Origin: Jiangella asiatica
Lineage (GTDB): Bacteria > Actinomycetota > Actinomycetes > Jiangellales > Jiangellaceae
Direction: 5' to 3'
Length of the DNA: 64,000 bases
NCBI RefSeq assembly: GCF_004349065.1
Contig: NZ_SMKZ01000030.1
Coordinates: 1 to 64,000, forward strand
This document shows, piece by piece, positions 16,641-24,780 of the stretch. Position numbers and translations under genes: made by a program. Each line of letters begins with the position of its first letter. Within the stretch, counting starts at the first letter, position 1. The notes under the pieces are model-generated. The model did not search any database. It worked only from the letters and a program-made list of their open reading frames with translations, and was not told where the DNA came from.

Positions 16641-17730
16641 TCCGCGCCGCGACGGCCTCGGCGAACCCTGCGGTCGTGTCCGGTCCACGCAGGTCGGGGG
16701 TGCCCCGGCCGGCGGCGAGCCGCTCCTCGACGCCGCCACGCAGGAGGTCGGCCGCCGCGGCCAGGCCCTCGCCGTGGCCGTTGTCGTCGAGCCAGCGCAG
16801 CAGCAGTTCCGCGGAGAGCATCAGGCCGATGGGGTTCGCGACGCCGCGGCCGGCGATGTCGGGTGCCGAGCCGTGCGCGGCCTGTGCCATCGCCTTGTCG
16901 TCCCCGGCGTTGAGCGACGGCGACATCCCGAGCGCTCCGGCGAGTTCGCCGGCCAGGTCGGACAGGATGTCGCCGTGCATGTTCTCGGTGAGCAGCACGT
17001 CGAACCGTCCCGGGTCACGCACGAGATGGACGGTGGCGGCGTCCACGTGCACCTCGTCGAGCACCACGTCCGGGTAGGTGGCAGCGACCTCGCGGGCGAC
17101 GTCGAGGTACAGGCCCATCGTCAGGGCGAGGACGTGCGCCTTGTGCACGACGGTGACCCGCCCGCGGCGCTGCCTGGCCAGCCGGCACGCGGCGTGGGCG
17201 ATCTGCGTCGCCCGCCGCCGGGTGAAGACACCGATGTTCAGCGCCACGTCGGCCGTGGGCATCACCTCGCCGGTGCCGGCGACCACCGCCCGGTCGGAGT
17301 AGAACCCCTCGGTGTTCTCCCGGGCGAACGCCACGTCGATGCCCTCGACCACCGGCTTCACCCCGGGCAGCACCCGGACGGGGCGGAGGTTGGCGTACAG
17401 CTCGAAGCGCTGCCGCAGCGCGCCGTGCGGGCTCAGCCGGCCGCGCCACGGCTGCGGGTAGGCCGAGCTGTCGTGCGGCCCGGTGATCCAGCCGGGCAGC
17501 TCGGCCAGGGTCCGGTGGGTGTGTTCGGGCAGCGTGGAGTCCGCCTCCTCGAGTCCTCGCCACCCGGTCGGCAGCTCGATCCACTCGATCGGGGCGCAGC
17601 CGGCGGCGGCCACCGCGGCCTCCACGACGAGGACCGTGGCCGGCACGATCTCCGGGCCGATGCCGTCGCCGTGCAGGAGGCCCAGCCGGGTCGCCGGACC
17701 GGTCATTCGAACATCACCGACATCTGTCAC
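16558..17730 (-). CDS. Isocitrate/isopropylmalate/tartrate-type dehydrogenase (copy 1)
   Basis: A 390-residue NAD(P)-dependent beta-decarboxylating dehydrogenase. GDGIGPEIVPATV begins the fold. RENTEGFYSDR binds the substrate carboxylate, HKAHVLALTMGLYL carries the catalytic Lys region, and LTENMHGDILSDLAGE holds the Mg2+-binding Asp residues. HGSAPDIAGRGVANPIG is the NAD site. Compared with copy 2 (30397-31467) it has about 25 extra C-terminal residues rich in Ser/Pro, encoded antisense to the end of the transporter gene. The GTG start overlaps the upstream stop (GTGA); ATG 17706 is an alternative. Confidence 0.87.
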   Translation of the reverse strand: MTDVGDVRMTGPATRLGLLHGDGIGPEIVPATVLVVEAAVAAAGCAPIEWIELPTGWRGLEEADSTLPEHTHRTLAELPGWITGPHDSSAYPQPWRGRLSPHGALRQRFELYANLRPVRVLPGVKPVVEGIDVAFARENTEGFYSDRAVVAGTGEVMPTADVALNIGVFTRRRATQIAHAACRLARQRRGRVTVVHKAHVLALTMGLYLDVAREVAATYPDVVLDEVHVDAATVHLVRDPGRFDVLLTENMHGDILSDLAGELAGALGMSPSLNAGDDKAMAQAAHGSAPDIAGRGVANPIGLMLSAELLLRWLDDNGHGEGLAAAADLLRGGVEERLAAGRGTPDLRGPDTTAGFAEAVAARITSWSDSGAAPGPPTTSPSPAPRAPRG

Positions 17731-18647
17731 TCCTTCGTCAGGTCGTGAGGGCTTCGTGGTGCGGTCAGCGCGGCGAGCATCGTGTGCCGGTCCGGCGCCG
17801 GATCGGTAGTCGCGGCGGCGCGCAGCCGCTCCTCGCGTCCGGCGGCGAGCAGGGCGCGCGCCCCCGCCTCGGCGAGGCCGGCGTCGACGTCGAGGGCGCG
17901 CAGTGTGGCCGCGACCTCCAGCAGCTCGTGTCCGCGCCGCTCGCCGTGCACGGCGGTGCGGCCGATCAGGTAGTCCGCCAGCACCCGCCAGTCGTGGAAG
18001 GGCAGGTCACCCATGGAGTCGAGGACCCGGTCCAGGACGCCGTACTTGGCCGCGGCCAGCCCGGTCTGCAGGACCAGCGCCTCCACGCCCTTGACGAGCA
18101 GGCTGCGCAGCATCTTGACGCTGCTCGCCGCGCCCGCGGGGCCGTCGATGCGGGCGATGTCCAGGCCGAGGCCGGCGCCCCACGACATCAGCGGGTCCGC
18201 GCCGGCCCCGCTGGCCAGCAGCGGCACCCGGTGCCGGTGCGGCGGAACCGCGGCCATCACCGCGACGTCGGCGAATGCCGCGCCGGTGGCTTCCACGATG
18301 CCGGCGATGCGCTCCATCAGGGCGGGCGAGGCGGAGTTGGCGTCGGCGACGACGTGGCGGGAGGTCAGGTGCGGTGCCAGCGAGCGCGCCACCGCCTCGG
18401 CGGAGGCGGCGGTTACGAACGAGAACACCACGTCGGTCCCGCGAGCGATCTCGGCCGGGCCGGTGACCGGCTCCAGGCCGGCGGCTCGTGCCGCATCGCG
18501 GGCGCGGCCGCCCGCCGCCGCGTCGACGTCCGCGTCGAACGCGGCGTCGTAGGCCAGGACCCCGACGCCTGCCTCGGCGACCAGGCCGCCGCCGAAGGCC
18601 CGCCCGGCCTCCCCGGCGCCGATCAGGCCGACCACCGCACTGTTCAT
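17727..18647 (-). CDS. NAD(P)-dependent beta-hydroxyacid dehydrogenase-like protein (6PGDH_NAD / DUF1932 type)
   Basis: A 306-residue protein with the Rossmann motif VGLIGAGEAGRAFG at the N-terminus. A helical C-terminal half resembles DUF1932-type phosphogluconate-dehydrogenase relatives. The segment GPAGAASSVKMLRSLLVKG carries the catalytic-Lys region of 3-hydroxyisobutyrate dehydrogenase relatives. It is expected to oxidise or reduce a beta-hydroxy or 2-hydroxy acid. The start is an ATG overlapping the PrpD-3 stop (ATGA). It lies in a four-gene operon from the TPP enzyme to the dehydrogenase. Confidence 0.82.
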   Translation of the reverse strand: MNSAVVGLIGAGEAGRAFGGGLVAEAGVGVLAYDAAFDADVDAAAGGRARDAARAAGLEPVTGPAEIARGTDVVFSFVTAASAEAVARSLAPHLTSRHVVADANSASPALMERIAGIVEATGAAFADVAVMAAVPPHRHRVPLLASGAGADPLMSWGAGLGLDIARIDGPAGAASSVKMLRSLLVKGVEALVLQTGLAAAKYGVLDRVLDSMGDLPFHDWRVLADYLIGRTAVHGERRGHELLEVAATLRALDVDAGLAEAGARALLAAGREERLRAAATTDPAPDRHTMLAALTAPRSPHDLTKE

Positions 18648-20014
18648 GACCGCACCTCCCGCAGGTCCACCAGGCCGGTGACGTCGTCGGTCTCGGCGAG
18701 CGACCACAACCGCCGGGCCAGCTCGCTCGCCCGGGCCGCGCCGAGGACCGGCTCGACGTAGGTGTCGAACTTCTCCCGCAGGTCGTCGTCGCTCAGCGGG
18801 GCGTCCGGGTCGCCGCGGCGGGTCGGCGCACGGTGCTCGACGACGCGGCCGTCGCGCAGCCGCACCCGCACCCGGGCACCGCGGCGGCCCGGGAAGTCCG
18901 CCTCCGAGCCCGGGTCGACGGCCAGCTCCACGCGGGCGGCCAGGTCGCGCAGCGGAACCGACCCGAGCCGCTGCGGTGTGAAGGCCGCCAGCGGGACCTC
19001 GCCGTACGTTAGCGCGGTGGCGACGCAGAAGGCGATGCTGAACTGTGCCTCGTGGCGGGTCCGTGGCCGGGGGTTGCCGGCCACCCGGAGCGCGGCCCCG
19101 TACGTGGCGACTTCGACGTGCTCGACCGACGCCGGGTCGATGCCGTGCTCGTCGCGCAGCGCCACGGCGGCGTCGATCGGCGCGAAGATGTGGCCGCAGC
19201 AGGCATGTGCCTTCACCGAGAGCGCCGCGGCGTTGCGCACCGTGTCGAGGTCGTCGAACGTGCCCGACCAGTCCGGCCCGTCCGCGGTCGCGGCGCCGAG
19301 CCCGTCGAGCACGTCGAGCGCGCCGCGCAGGCCCCGCACGGCCGCCTGCCCGGCGAGGACGCCGGCCTCGGCGGCGTGCCCGGCGTGTAGGGGCTTGTTC
19401 ATCGAGCCCTGGTGCATCGCCCGCTGCAGCCCGCTGCCCAGAGTCGTCGCCGTGGCCATGGCGTGAGCGAGTGCGTCGGCGTCGCCGCCGGACAGCAAGG
19501 CGGCCGCCGCGGCCGCGCCGATCGGCCCGACCGTCCCCGTGGTGTGCCAGTGCCGGTAGTGCGCCGGCTGCAGGGCAGCGGCGACCCGGGTGGCGATCTC
19601 GATGCCGGTGCCGATCGCGGTGAGCATGTCGGTCCCGCTGCGCGCGCGTGCCTGTCCGACGGCGAGCGCGGCGGCCACGGTCGAGGCGCCCGGATGGAAC
19701 AGGCCCTCACGGTAGATGTCGTCGAGCTCCGCGGCATGGGCGGCGGACGCGTTGAGCAGGGCGGCCGTCCGGACCGGAACGCGCTCGCCGGACGGCACGA
19801 GCGCGGATCGCCCCGCCGACCAGTCCTCGCTCAGCGCCGTCCGCAGGATCCGCACCGGCTCGGCGTCGTGGCCGGCCACGGTCGCGGCGAACCAGTCGAC
19901 CGTGGCCCGGGTGAGGTCGTGTGCGGTCTCCGCGTCCAGTCCGGTCACTCGTTGGTGGATCGCCCACTGGGCGGCTCGCAGCAGCGGTGGGGCGGTCGTC
20001 TGGAGGCCGGTCAT
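18644..20014 (-). CDS. MmgE/PrpD family protein (paralogue 3)
   Basis: A 456-residue PrpD-fold protein, more diverged than most of the others. The key block reads LNASAAHAAELDDIY: the first Gly of ANG is replaced and Tyr-Asp becomes Glu-Leu. HPGASTVAAALAVGQA, MHQGSMNKPLHAGHAAEAG and the C-terminal lid with KAHACCGHIFAPIDAA are recognisable. It follows the TPP enzyme by one base. Substrate and reaction are unknown, and the divergence suggests a different substrate from copies 1, 2 and 7. Confidence 0.85.
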   Translation of the reverse strand: MTGLQTTAPPLLRAAQWAIHQRVTGLDAETAHDLTRATVDWFAATVAGHDAEPVRILRTALSEDWSAGRSALVPSGERVPVRTAALLNASAAHAAELDDIYREGLFHPGASTVAAALAVGQARARSGTDMLTAIGTGIEIATRVAAALQPAHYRHWHTTGTVGPIGAAAAAALLSGGDADALAHAMATATTLGSGLQRAMHQGSMNKPLHAGHAAEAGVLAGQAAVRGLRGALDVLDGLGAATADGPDWSGTFDDLDTVRNAAALSVKAHACCGHIFAPIDAAVALRDEHGIDPASVEHVEVATYGAALRVAGNPRPRTRHEAQFSIAFCVATALTYGEVPLAAFTPQRLGSVPLRDLAARVELAVDPGSEADFPGRRGARVRVRLRDGRVVEHRAPTRRGDPDAPLSDDDLREKFDTYVEPVLGAARASELARRLWSLAETDDVTGLVDLREVRS

Positions 20015-20015
20015 C

Positions 20016-21629
20016 TCAGAACTGGGACTCGTACTGGGCCGGGTCGACGGCCGCCTCGATGAGCAGCGGCCGGTCGAGACCGGCGATCGGGCTGGCGGCC
20101 AGCGCGTTCTCCAGCTCGGCCCGGCTGGTGGCCCGGACGCCGTAGCAGTCCATCGACTCGGCCAGCCGGACCAGGTCGGTCCGCTCGATGCGCGTGGCGG
20201 TGCTGGGATAGCCCAGTCGCAGCTGTTTCAGCTCGATCCGGTTGAGGCTGCCGTCGACGAAGACGACCACCACCATGCCGAGCCGCAGGGCCGCCGCGAG
20301 CCGCAGCTCGCCCTGCACCATGGCGAACCCGCCGTCGCCGACGGTGCACACCACGGGACGCTCGGGCGCGGCCAGCTTCGCGCCGATCGCGCCGGGCAGT
20401 GCGAAGCCCATCGAGGACAGGCCGTTGCTCATCAGGCTGGTGCGCGGCTCGTACGTGGTCCAGCCCTGGCCGACCAGCAGCTTGTGCGATCCGACGTCGG
20501 TGGTGACGATCGTCTCGCGAGGCACGCTGGCGCGCACCACGTCAACGACGTCGGTCGGGTTGAGCCGGCCCGCGACCCGGCCGGTGTAGTAGGCGTCGCG
20601 TAGGCGGTCGCGGTGGGCCGCGACCTCGTCGTGCCGCCAGTACCCGACGCCGGCGCACTCCTCGGCGAACCACTGGACGGCTGGCCCGATCGCGCCCACG
20701 ATCTCGATGTCGGCCCGGTACACCTGGTCGGTGTTGGGCACGGCGTCCACGTGGATCACTCGGGCCGGCACCTGCCACGGCTTGATCAGCTCGACCGGGT
20801 CGAACCCGACGGCGAGGATCACGTCGGCCTGGCCGAGCAGGTCCCAGACCACCTGGTTGCACGCCATGTCCAGGACGCCGGCGAACCACTCGCCGTCCTC
20901 GGGCACGACGCCCTTGGCCATCGGCGAGACGACCAGCGGGATCCCGGCTCCCCCGGCGAGCTGGACGAGCGCGGTACCGGCGCCGGCGCGCAGGGCGGCC
21001 ACCCCGGCCAGCACGACCGGCCGGCGCGCGTCGCGCAGGACCGCGATCGGGTCGAGCCCGGGTTCACTCGCCCGGACCTCGGGCGCGGCCACGCCGGCGT
21101 GCAGCGGAGGGAGTACGACGTCGTCGTCGGCCTCGCGACCCGCGGTGTCGGCATGGGTGGTGAGGTGGACGGCACCGGGTCGCTCGGCCGTCGCCAGCCG
21201 CAGCGCCTTGCGCATGACGGTGCCGACCGACGCCGCCTCCACCCGGCCGGCCCACTTGGTGATCGGCGCGAACAGCTGGTTGTGGTCGAGCACCTGGTGG
21301 GTGAAGTACGGCTCCCGGGCCGACCCGATCTGGCCGCTGATGGCGATCATCGGCACCCGGTCGAGGTTCGCCGCGGCGACCCCGTTGACCAGGGCCGACG
21401 AGCCGGGTCCGAGCGTGGAGATGCACACCCCGGGCAGTCCGGTGGCCATGGCCAGGCCCTCGGCCATGAAGGCCGCCGTCGCCTCGCGGCGGGCCAGCAC
21501 GGTGTCGATGCCCCGAACCCGCGCACCCTCCATGAACTCGATGTTCGACGTCCCTGGATAACCGAACACGAAAGGGACCCCGGCCCGCTTGATGTACTCC
21601 GCCATCACCTGCGACGTGCTCAGGGCCAC
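20016..21629 (-). CDS. Thiamine diphosphate-dependent enzyme (acetolactate synthase/decarboxylase superfamily)
   Basis: A 537-residue ThDP enzyme with the three expected domains. The N-terminal Pyr domain has the catalytic Glu49 (LARREATAAFMAEG) that activates the cofactor. A central Rossmann-like domain spans about 190-320. The C-terminal PP domain has GDGG at 431-434 with Asn463 closing the Mg2+/ThDP motif. Such enzymes decarboxylate 2-oxo acids or join them to aldehydes. No regulatory small subunit is nearby, so a catabolic decarboxylase or lyase is likelier than acetolactate synthesis. GTG start with GGAGG five bases upstream. Confidence 0.87.
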   Translation of the reverse strand: MALSTSQVMAEYIKRAGVPFVFGYPGTSNIEFMEGARVRGIDTVLARREATAAFMAEGLAMATGLPGVCISTLGPGSSALVNGVAAANLDRVPMIAISGQIGSAREPYFTHQVLDHNQLFAPITKWAGRVEAASVGTVMRKALRLATAERPGAVHLTTHADTAGREADDDVVLPPLHAGVAAPEVRASEPGLDPIAVLRDARRPVVLAGVAALRAGAGTALVQLAGGAGIPLVVSPMAKGVVPEDGEWFAGVLDMACNQVVWDLLGQADVILAVGFDPVELIKPWQVPARVIHVDAVPNTDQVYRADIEIVGAIGPAVQWFAEECAGVGYWRHDEVAAHRDRLRDAYYTGRVAGRLNPTDVVDVVRASVPRETIVTTDVGSHKLLVGQGWTTYEPRTSLMSNGLSSMGFALPGAIGAKLAAPERPVVCTVGDGGFAMVQGELRLAAALRLGMVVVVFVDGSLNRIELKQLRLGYPSTATRIERTDLVRLAESMDCYGVRATSRAELENALAASPIAGLDRPLLIEAAVDPAQYESQF

Positions 21630-21660
21630 AGTGCCTCCGTTCGTCGAATGTCAGCAGTGT

Positions 21661-21672
21661 ACAGTTAACAAT
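21661..21672. promoter_or_regulatory. Island operator B between the TPP enzyme and PEP-mutase-like genes
   Basis: ACAGTTAACAAT matches the island motif ACTGTCAACAAT at 10 of 12 positions. It lies in the 85-base divergent gap. It is the weakest of the seven sites but the only such sequence in this gap. Confidence 0.5.
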
Positions 21673-21714
21673 CGTCCGGAGATACCGCCGCGGCCGGCAC
21701 ACCTGGAGGGCTCC

Positions 21715-22584
21715 ATGAACCACACCCGGCAGCTGCGCGAGCTGATCGCTGCTGGCACGGTCCCGTGCCCGATCGTCTACAACCCGCTGACCGCCGTGAT
21801 CGCCAGGGAGGCCGGCTTCCCGATGGTCGGCGTGGGCGGCTACGCGCTCGGTGCGAACCTGATGACCGCCGAGCCGCTGCTCACCCTGACCGAATGCGTG
21901 GAGCACGCACGACGCATCGTGCTGGCGGCCCGGGTGCCGGTGGTGGTGGACGCCGGCGCCGGGTTCGGCTCGCCGGTCCACGCCCAGCGCACGGTCCGCG
22001 AGTTCGAGAGCGCCGGCATCGCCGGGATTCACCTGGAGGACCAGGTGTATCCCAAGCGCGTGCACTACCACCGGGGCATCGAGCACATCGTCCCGGTCCA
22101 GGAGATGGTGGAGCGGATCGAGGCCGCGGTCGAGGCCCGTCGTGACGCGGACTTCGTGATCGTCGCCCGCACCGACGCGATGGCCACCGACGGCTACGAC
22201 GAGGCCATCCGGCGGGCGCACCGCTACGTCGAGGCGGGCGCGGACCTGATCTACGCCTGGCCGAACGATCTCGACGAGGCACGCCGGGTTCCACGCGACG
22301 TGCCGGCGCCCACCGTCTACGGCGTCAGCGAAGGCAACCGGCTGGGCCGGCCGCGCCCGAGCACCGCGGAGCTGGCCGAGATGGGGTACTCGGTGGTCCG
22401 CAACCCGCACCTGGCCACGCTGACGCAGTACCGCGCGGTCCAGGAGGCGCTGCGGCACTGGCGGCGCACCGGCCGCACCAGCGACGAGCCCGCGGAGATG
22501 GTGCGGATCCGGCAGGAGATCGAGGACGTGATGGGCCTGGACGCCCACTACGCGCTCGAACGCCGGACGATAGAGAAGAGCTGA
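21715..22584 (+). CDS. Isocitrate lyase/PEP mutase superfamily protein with altered active site
   Basis: A 289-residue TIM-barrel protein of the methylisocitrate lyase/oxaloacetate decarboxylase superfamily. Conserved features are GGYALGANLM near residue 41, IHLEDQVYPKR at 105-115 and VARTDAMATDGYDEA. Two key positions differ from lyases. The flexible-loop KRCGH becomes KRVHYH (Val116 in place of the catalytic Cys), and DADTGFG becomes DAGAGFG (a Mg2+-ligand Asp becomes Gly). It may therefore do a different reaction on an oxo-acid or ester. GGAGG six bases before ATG fixes the start. Divergent from the TPP enzyme across operator B. Confidence 0.83.
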   Translation: MNHTRQLRELIAAGTVPCPIVYNPLTAVIAREAGFPMVGVGGYALGANLMTAEPLLTLTECVEHARRIVLAARVPVVVDAGAGFGSPVHAQRTVREFESAGIAGIHLEDQVYPKRVHYHRGIEHIVPVQEMVERIEAAVEARRDADFVIVARTDAMATDGYDEAIRRAHRYVEAGADLIYAWPNDLDEARRVPRDVPAPTVYGVSEGNRLGRPRPSTAELAEMGYSVVRNPHLATLTQYRAVQEALRHWRRTGRTSDEPAEMVRIRQEIEDVMGLDAHYALERRTIEKS

Positions 22585-22595
22585 GAGGGCAGCGC

Positions 22596-23348
22596 TCAGG
22601 CCAGGTACATGCCGCCGTTGACGTTGAGCGTCTGGCCGGTGACGAACCCCGCCTGCTCGGACACCAGGTACTCGACCGCCGCGGTGACTTCGTCCAGGCG
22701 GCCCATGCGTCCCAGCGGGATGCGCCCGACGCGACCGGCGTAGTGCGCGGCCGTCGTCGCCTGGTCGCCCTGGCTGGTCCACGGACCCCGTTCGGTGTCG
22801 ATCATGCCCGGGGAGATCGCGTTGACCGTCACTCCGGTCGCGGCGAACTCCAGCGCCAGCGCCCGGGTGAGCCCGATGAGGCCGGCCTTCGCGGTGACGA
22901 CGCTGGCCCGGTGTGCGGCGCCGGTCTGGCCGGACACACCGGCGACGAACACCAGGCGCCCCCAGCCGGCGCGCACCATGGCCGGGAGCACGGCCTGGGC
23001 GCAGTGGAACGCGCCGTCCAGGCCGACCCGCAGCGGCGTGCTCCACTCGTCGTCGGACAGGTCGAGGAAGTCGCGATGCACCCGGATGCCAGCGCAGTGC
23101 ACGAGCACGTCGACCTCGCCGAACGCGGACCCGGCCCGGTCGACGGCGGCGCGCACCGCCGCCCCGTCGGCGACGTCACCGGGCACGGCGACCGCGCTGC
23201 CGCCGTCGGCGACGATCGCCTCGGTCGCCGCCTCGACGGCCTGCGCCGACCGGGCGTTCAGCGCCACCCGGTGCCCGGCCGCTGCCAGCTGCCGGGCCAC
23301 GGCCAGGCCGATGTTGCGTCCCGCTCCGGTGACCAGCACCGTCCTCAT
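22596..23348 (-). CDS. Short-chain dehydrogenase/reductase-like protein with degenerate catalytic residues
   Basis: A 250-residue SDR-fold protein. The cofactor motif TGAGRNIG (7-14) and the C-terminal FVTGQTLNVNGGMYLA are normal for FabG-like SDRs. The Asn-Ser-Tyr-Lys tetrad is mostly lost: Gly109, Gly137 and Val150 stand where Asn, Ser and Tyr are expected, and only Lys154 remains. It may bind NAD(P)H or a ligand without normal redox chemistry, or use another mechanism. It is the last gene of the ACAD-ligase-PrpD-4-SDR operon. The reading frame is otherwise intact, so decay is not obvious. Confidence 0.82.
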   Translation of the reverse strand: MRTVLVTGAGRNIGLAVARQLAAAGHRVALNARSAQAVEAATEAIVADGGSAVAVPGDVADGAAVRAAVDRAGSAFGEVDVLVHCAGIRVHRDFLDLSDDEWSTPLRVGLDGAFHCAQAVLPAMVRAGWGRLVFVAGVSGQTGAAHRASVVTAKAGLIGLTRALALEFAATGVTVNAISPGMIDTERGPWTSQGDQATTAAHYAGRVGRIPLGRMGRLDEVTAAVEYLVSEQAGFVTGQTLNVNGGMYLA

Positions 23349-23361
23349 CGTCGGACTCCTC

Positions 23362-24780
23362 TCACCGTGGTGCCGGGGTCAGCACCGGACGAAGCTGCCG
23401 CACGTCCGCGACCTGCTCGAGGCCGGCGACTGCCGCGCACAGGGCGTCGACGGCATCCGGCCCGATGCCGCCGCCCAGGACTCGCCGCGCCTTCGCGCAC
23501 ACCTCGTCCCAGTCCAGGGGCCGCAGTCGGGAGCCGCGGGCCGCCGTCACCCGCCGCTCGAGCCGGGTGCCGTCGCGCAACCGCACCTCGACGACCGCGC
23601 GCCGGCTGGAGAGGTGTCCGTCGATCACGCCGTCGAGCCCGGGGTCTGGCAGCAGCTCGATCCGCTCCATCAGCGCCGAGATATCCGCGCCGCGCCGCCG
23701 CGCATAATCGTGCGCCGACTCGAAGGTGAGCCCGCCGTCGGCGACGATCACGGCGAGCACGTACTGCAGGTGGATGTCCGGCATGTGGCGGCCGTCCACG
23801 ATGCGCGCGCCGTGTGGCGGCAGCCGGCAGGTGAGCGCGACGACGTCGGCCGGGCCGAACGGCCGCTCGGCGAGCAGGTACTCCGTCGCCTCGGCGGCCG
23901 CCTGGATGGGCATCCCGACCGGGTAGCGCTTGAGGTCGGTGAGCTCCACGTAGTGCTGTCCGGCGAGCGCGTCGACCATCGCGGCGGCGCTGCCCCCGGC
24001 GCCGAAGACGTCGAACACGCTGGGCGTCCCGTCCAGGACGTCGTCGACGGCGGTGAAACCGTGCCGCACCAGCTCGACCGCGCGCACCCCGCTGTGTGCC
24101 TGCATCCCGGCCGAGCTGAACGCCTTCTCCAGGTGCCGCTCGTCACGGTAGAAGGAGGTGAAGCCCGACGCCTGGTCCGCCGCGTACGCCAGCACGTGGA
24201 CCACCTGATCGTGGGACAGGCCGGCCAGGCTCGCCGCCGCGGCCGCGGCACCGAACGGCTGGGCCAGCGAGTGCGGGCTCCGGTAGGACTTCTGCATCGC
24301 CTCCAGGCTGCCCCACGCGGCGACGGAGACGGCGCACCCCACGTCGTAGCCGAGGACGACCGCCCGGAGCAGGTCGCGACCGCTGCGAGCCTCGGTCTCG
24401 GCCAAGGCCAGCGCGGCCGGCACGATGCTGGCGCCCGGGTGCATCCGGGCCAGGTCGTGGACGTCGTCGGTCTCGTCGGCGTGCGCGCTCATCGCGTTGG
24501 CGAGCGCGGCGAGCTCCGGACGGACCAAGCCGCCGTCGCCGACGAGACTGGCCTCGCCGCGGGACCCGTAGGAGGCGACATAGCGGCGCGCCAGCCGGCC
24601 GGCCTCCAGGCGGGAACCACTGATCATCGCGACGAACGCGTCGAGGACGGCGCGTTTGGCCGCGGCCACGGTCGGCGCCGGCAGCTCCCGCTCGGCGGCG
24701 GCCGCGATGTGCCGGGCCACGGCGACGGTGCCGTCGTTCGAGGTCGTGGACGGCTGGTGGGCGGGCCGGCCGATCGTCAT
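23362..24780 (-). CDS. MmgE/PrpD family protein (paralogue 4)
   Basis: A 472-residue PrpD-fold protein. Its key block LANAMSAHADETDDVHDL and the next motif HPGASIVPAALALAE closely resemble paralogue 6 (CAHADESDDSHEP, HPGASIVPTAIAVGE), so copies 4 and 6 form a subgroup. EKAFSSAGMQAHSG is the mid-protein motif. The ATG start overlaps the acyl-CoA ligase stop by four bases. The AHADE form lacks the LDYDD acidic cluster seen in copies 1 and 7, which suggests a different substrate or reaction. Confidence 0.86.
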   Translation of the reverse strand: MTIGRPAHQPSTTSNDGTVAVARHIAAAAERELPAPTVAAAKRAVLDAFVAMISGSRLEAGRLARRYVASYGSRGEASLVGDGGLVRPELAALANAMSAHADETDDVHDLARMHPGASIVPAALALAETEARSGRDLLRAVVLGYDVGCAVSVAAWGSLEAMQKSYRSPHSLAQPFGAAAAAASLAGLSHDQVVHVLAYAADQASGFTSFYRDERHLEKAFSSAGMQAHSGVRAVELVRHGFTAVDDVLDGTPSVFDVFGAGGSAAAMVDALAGQHYVELTDLKRYPVGMPIQAAAEATEYLLAERPFGPADVVALTCRLPPHGARIVDGRHMPDIHLQYVLAVIVADGGLTFESAHDYARRRGADISALMERIELLPDPGLDGVIDGHLSSRRAVVEVRLRDGTRLERRVTAARGSRLRPLDWDEVCAKARRVLGGGIGPDAVDALCAAVAGLEQVADVRQLRPVLTPAPR

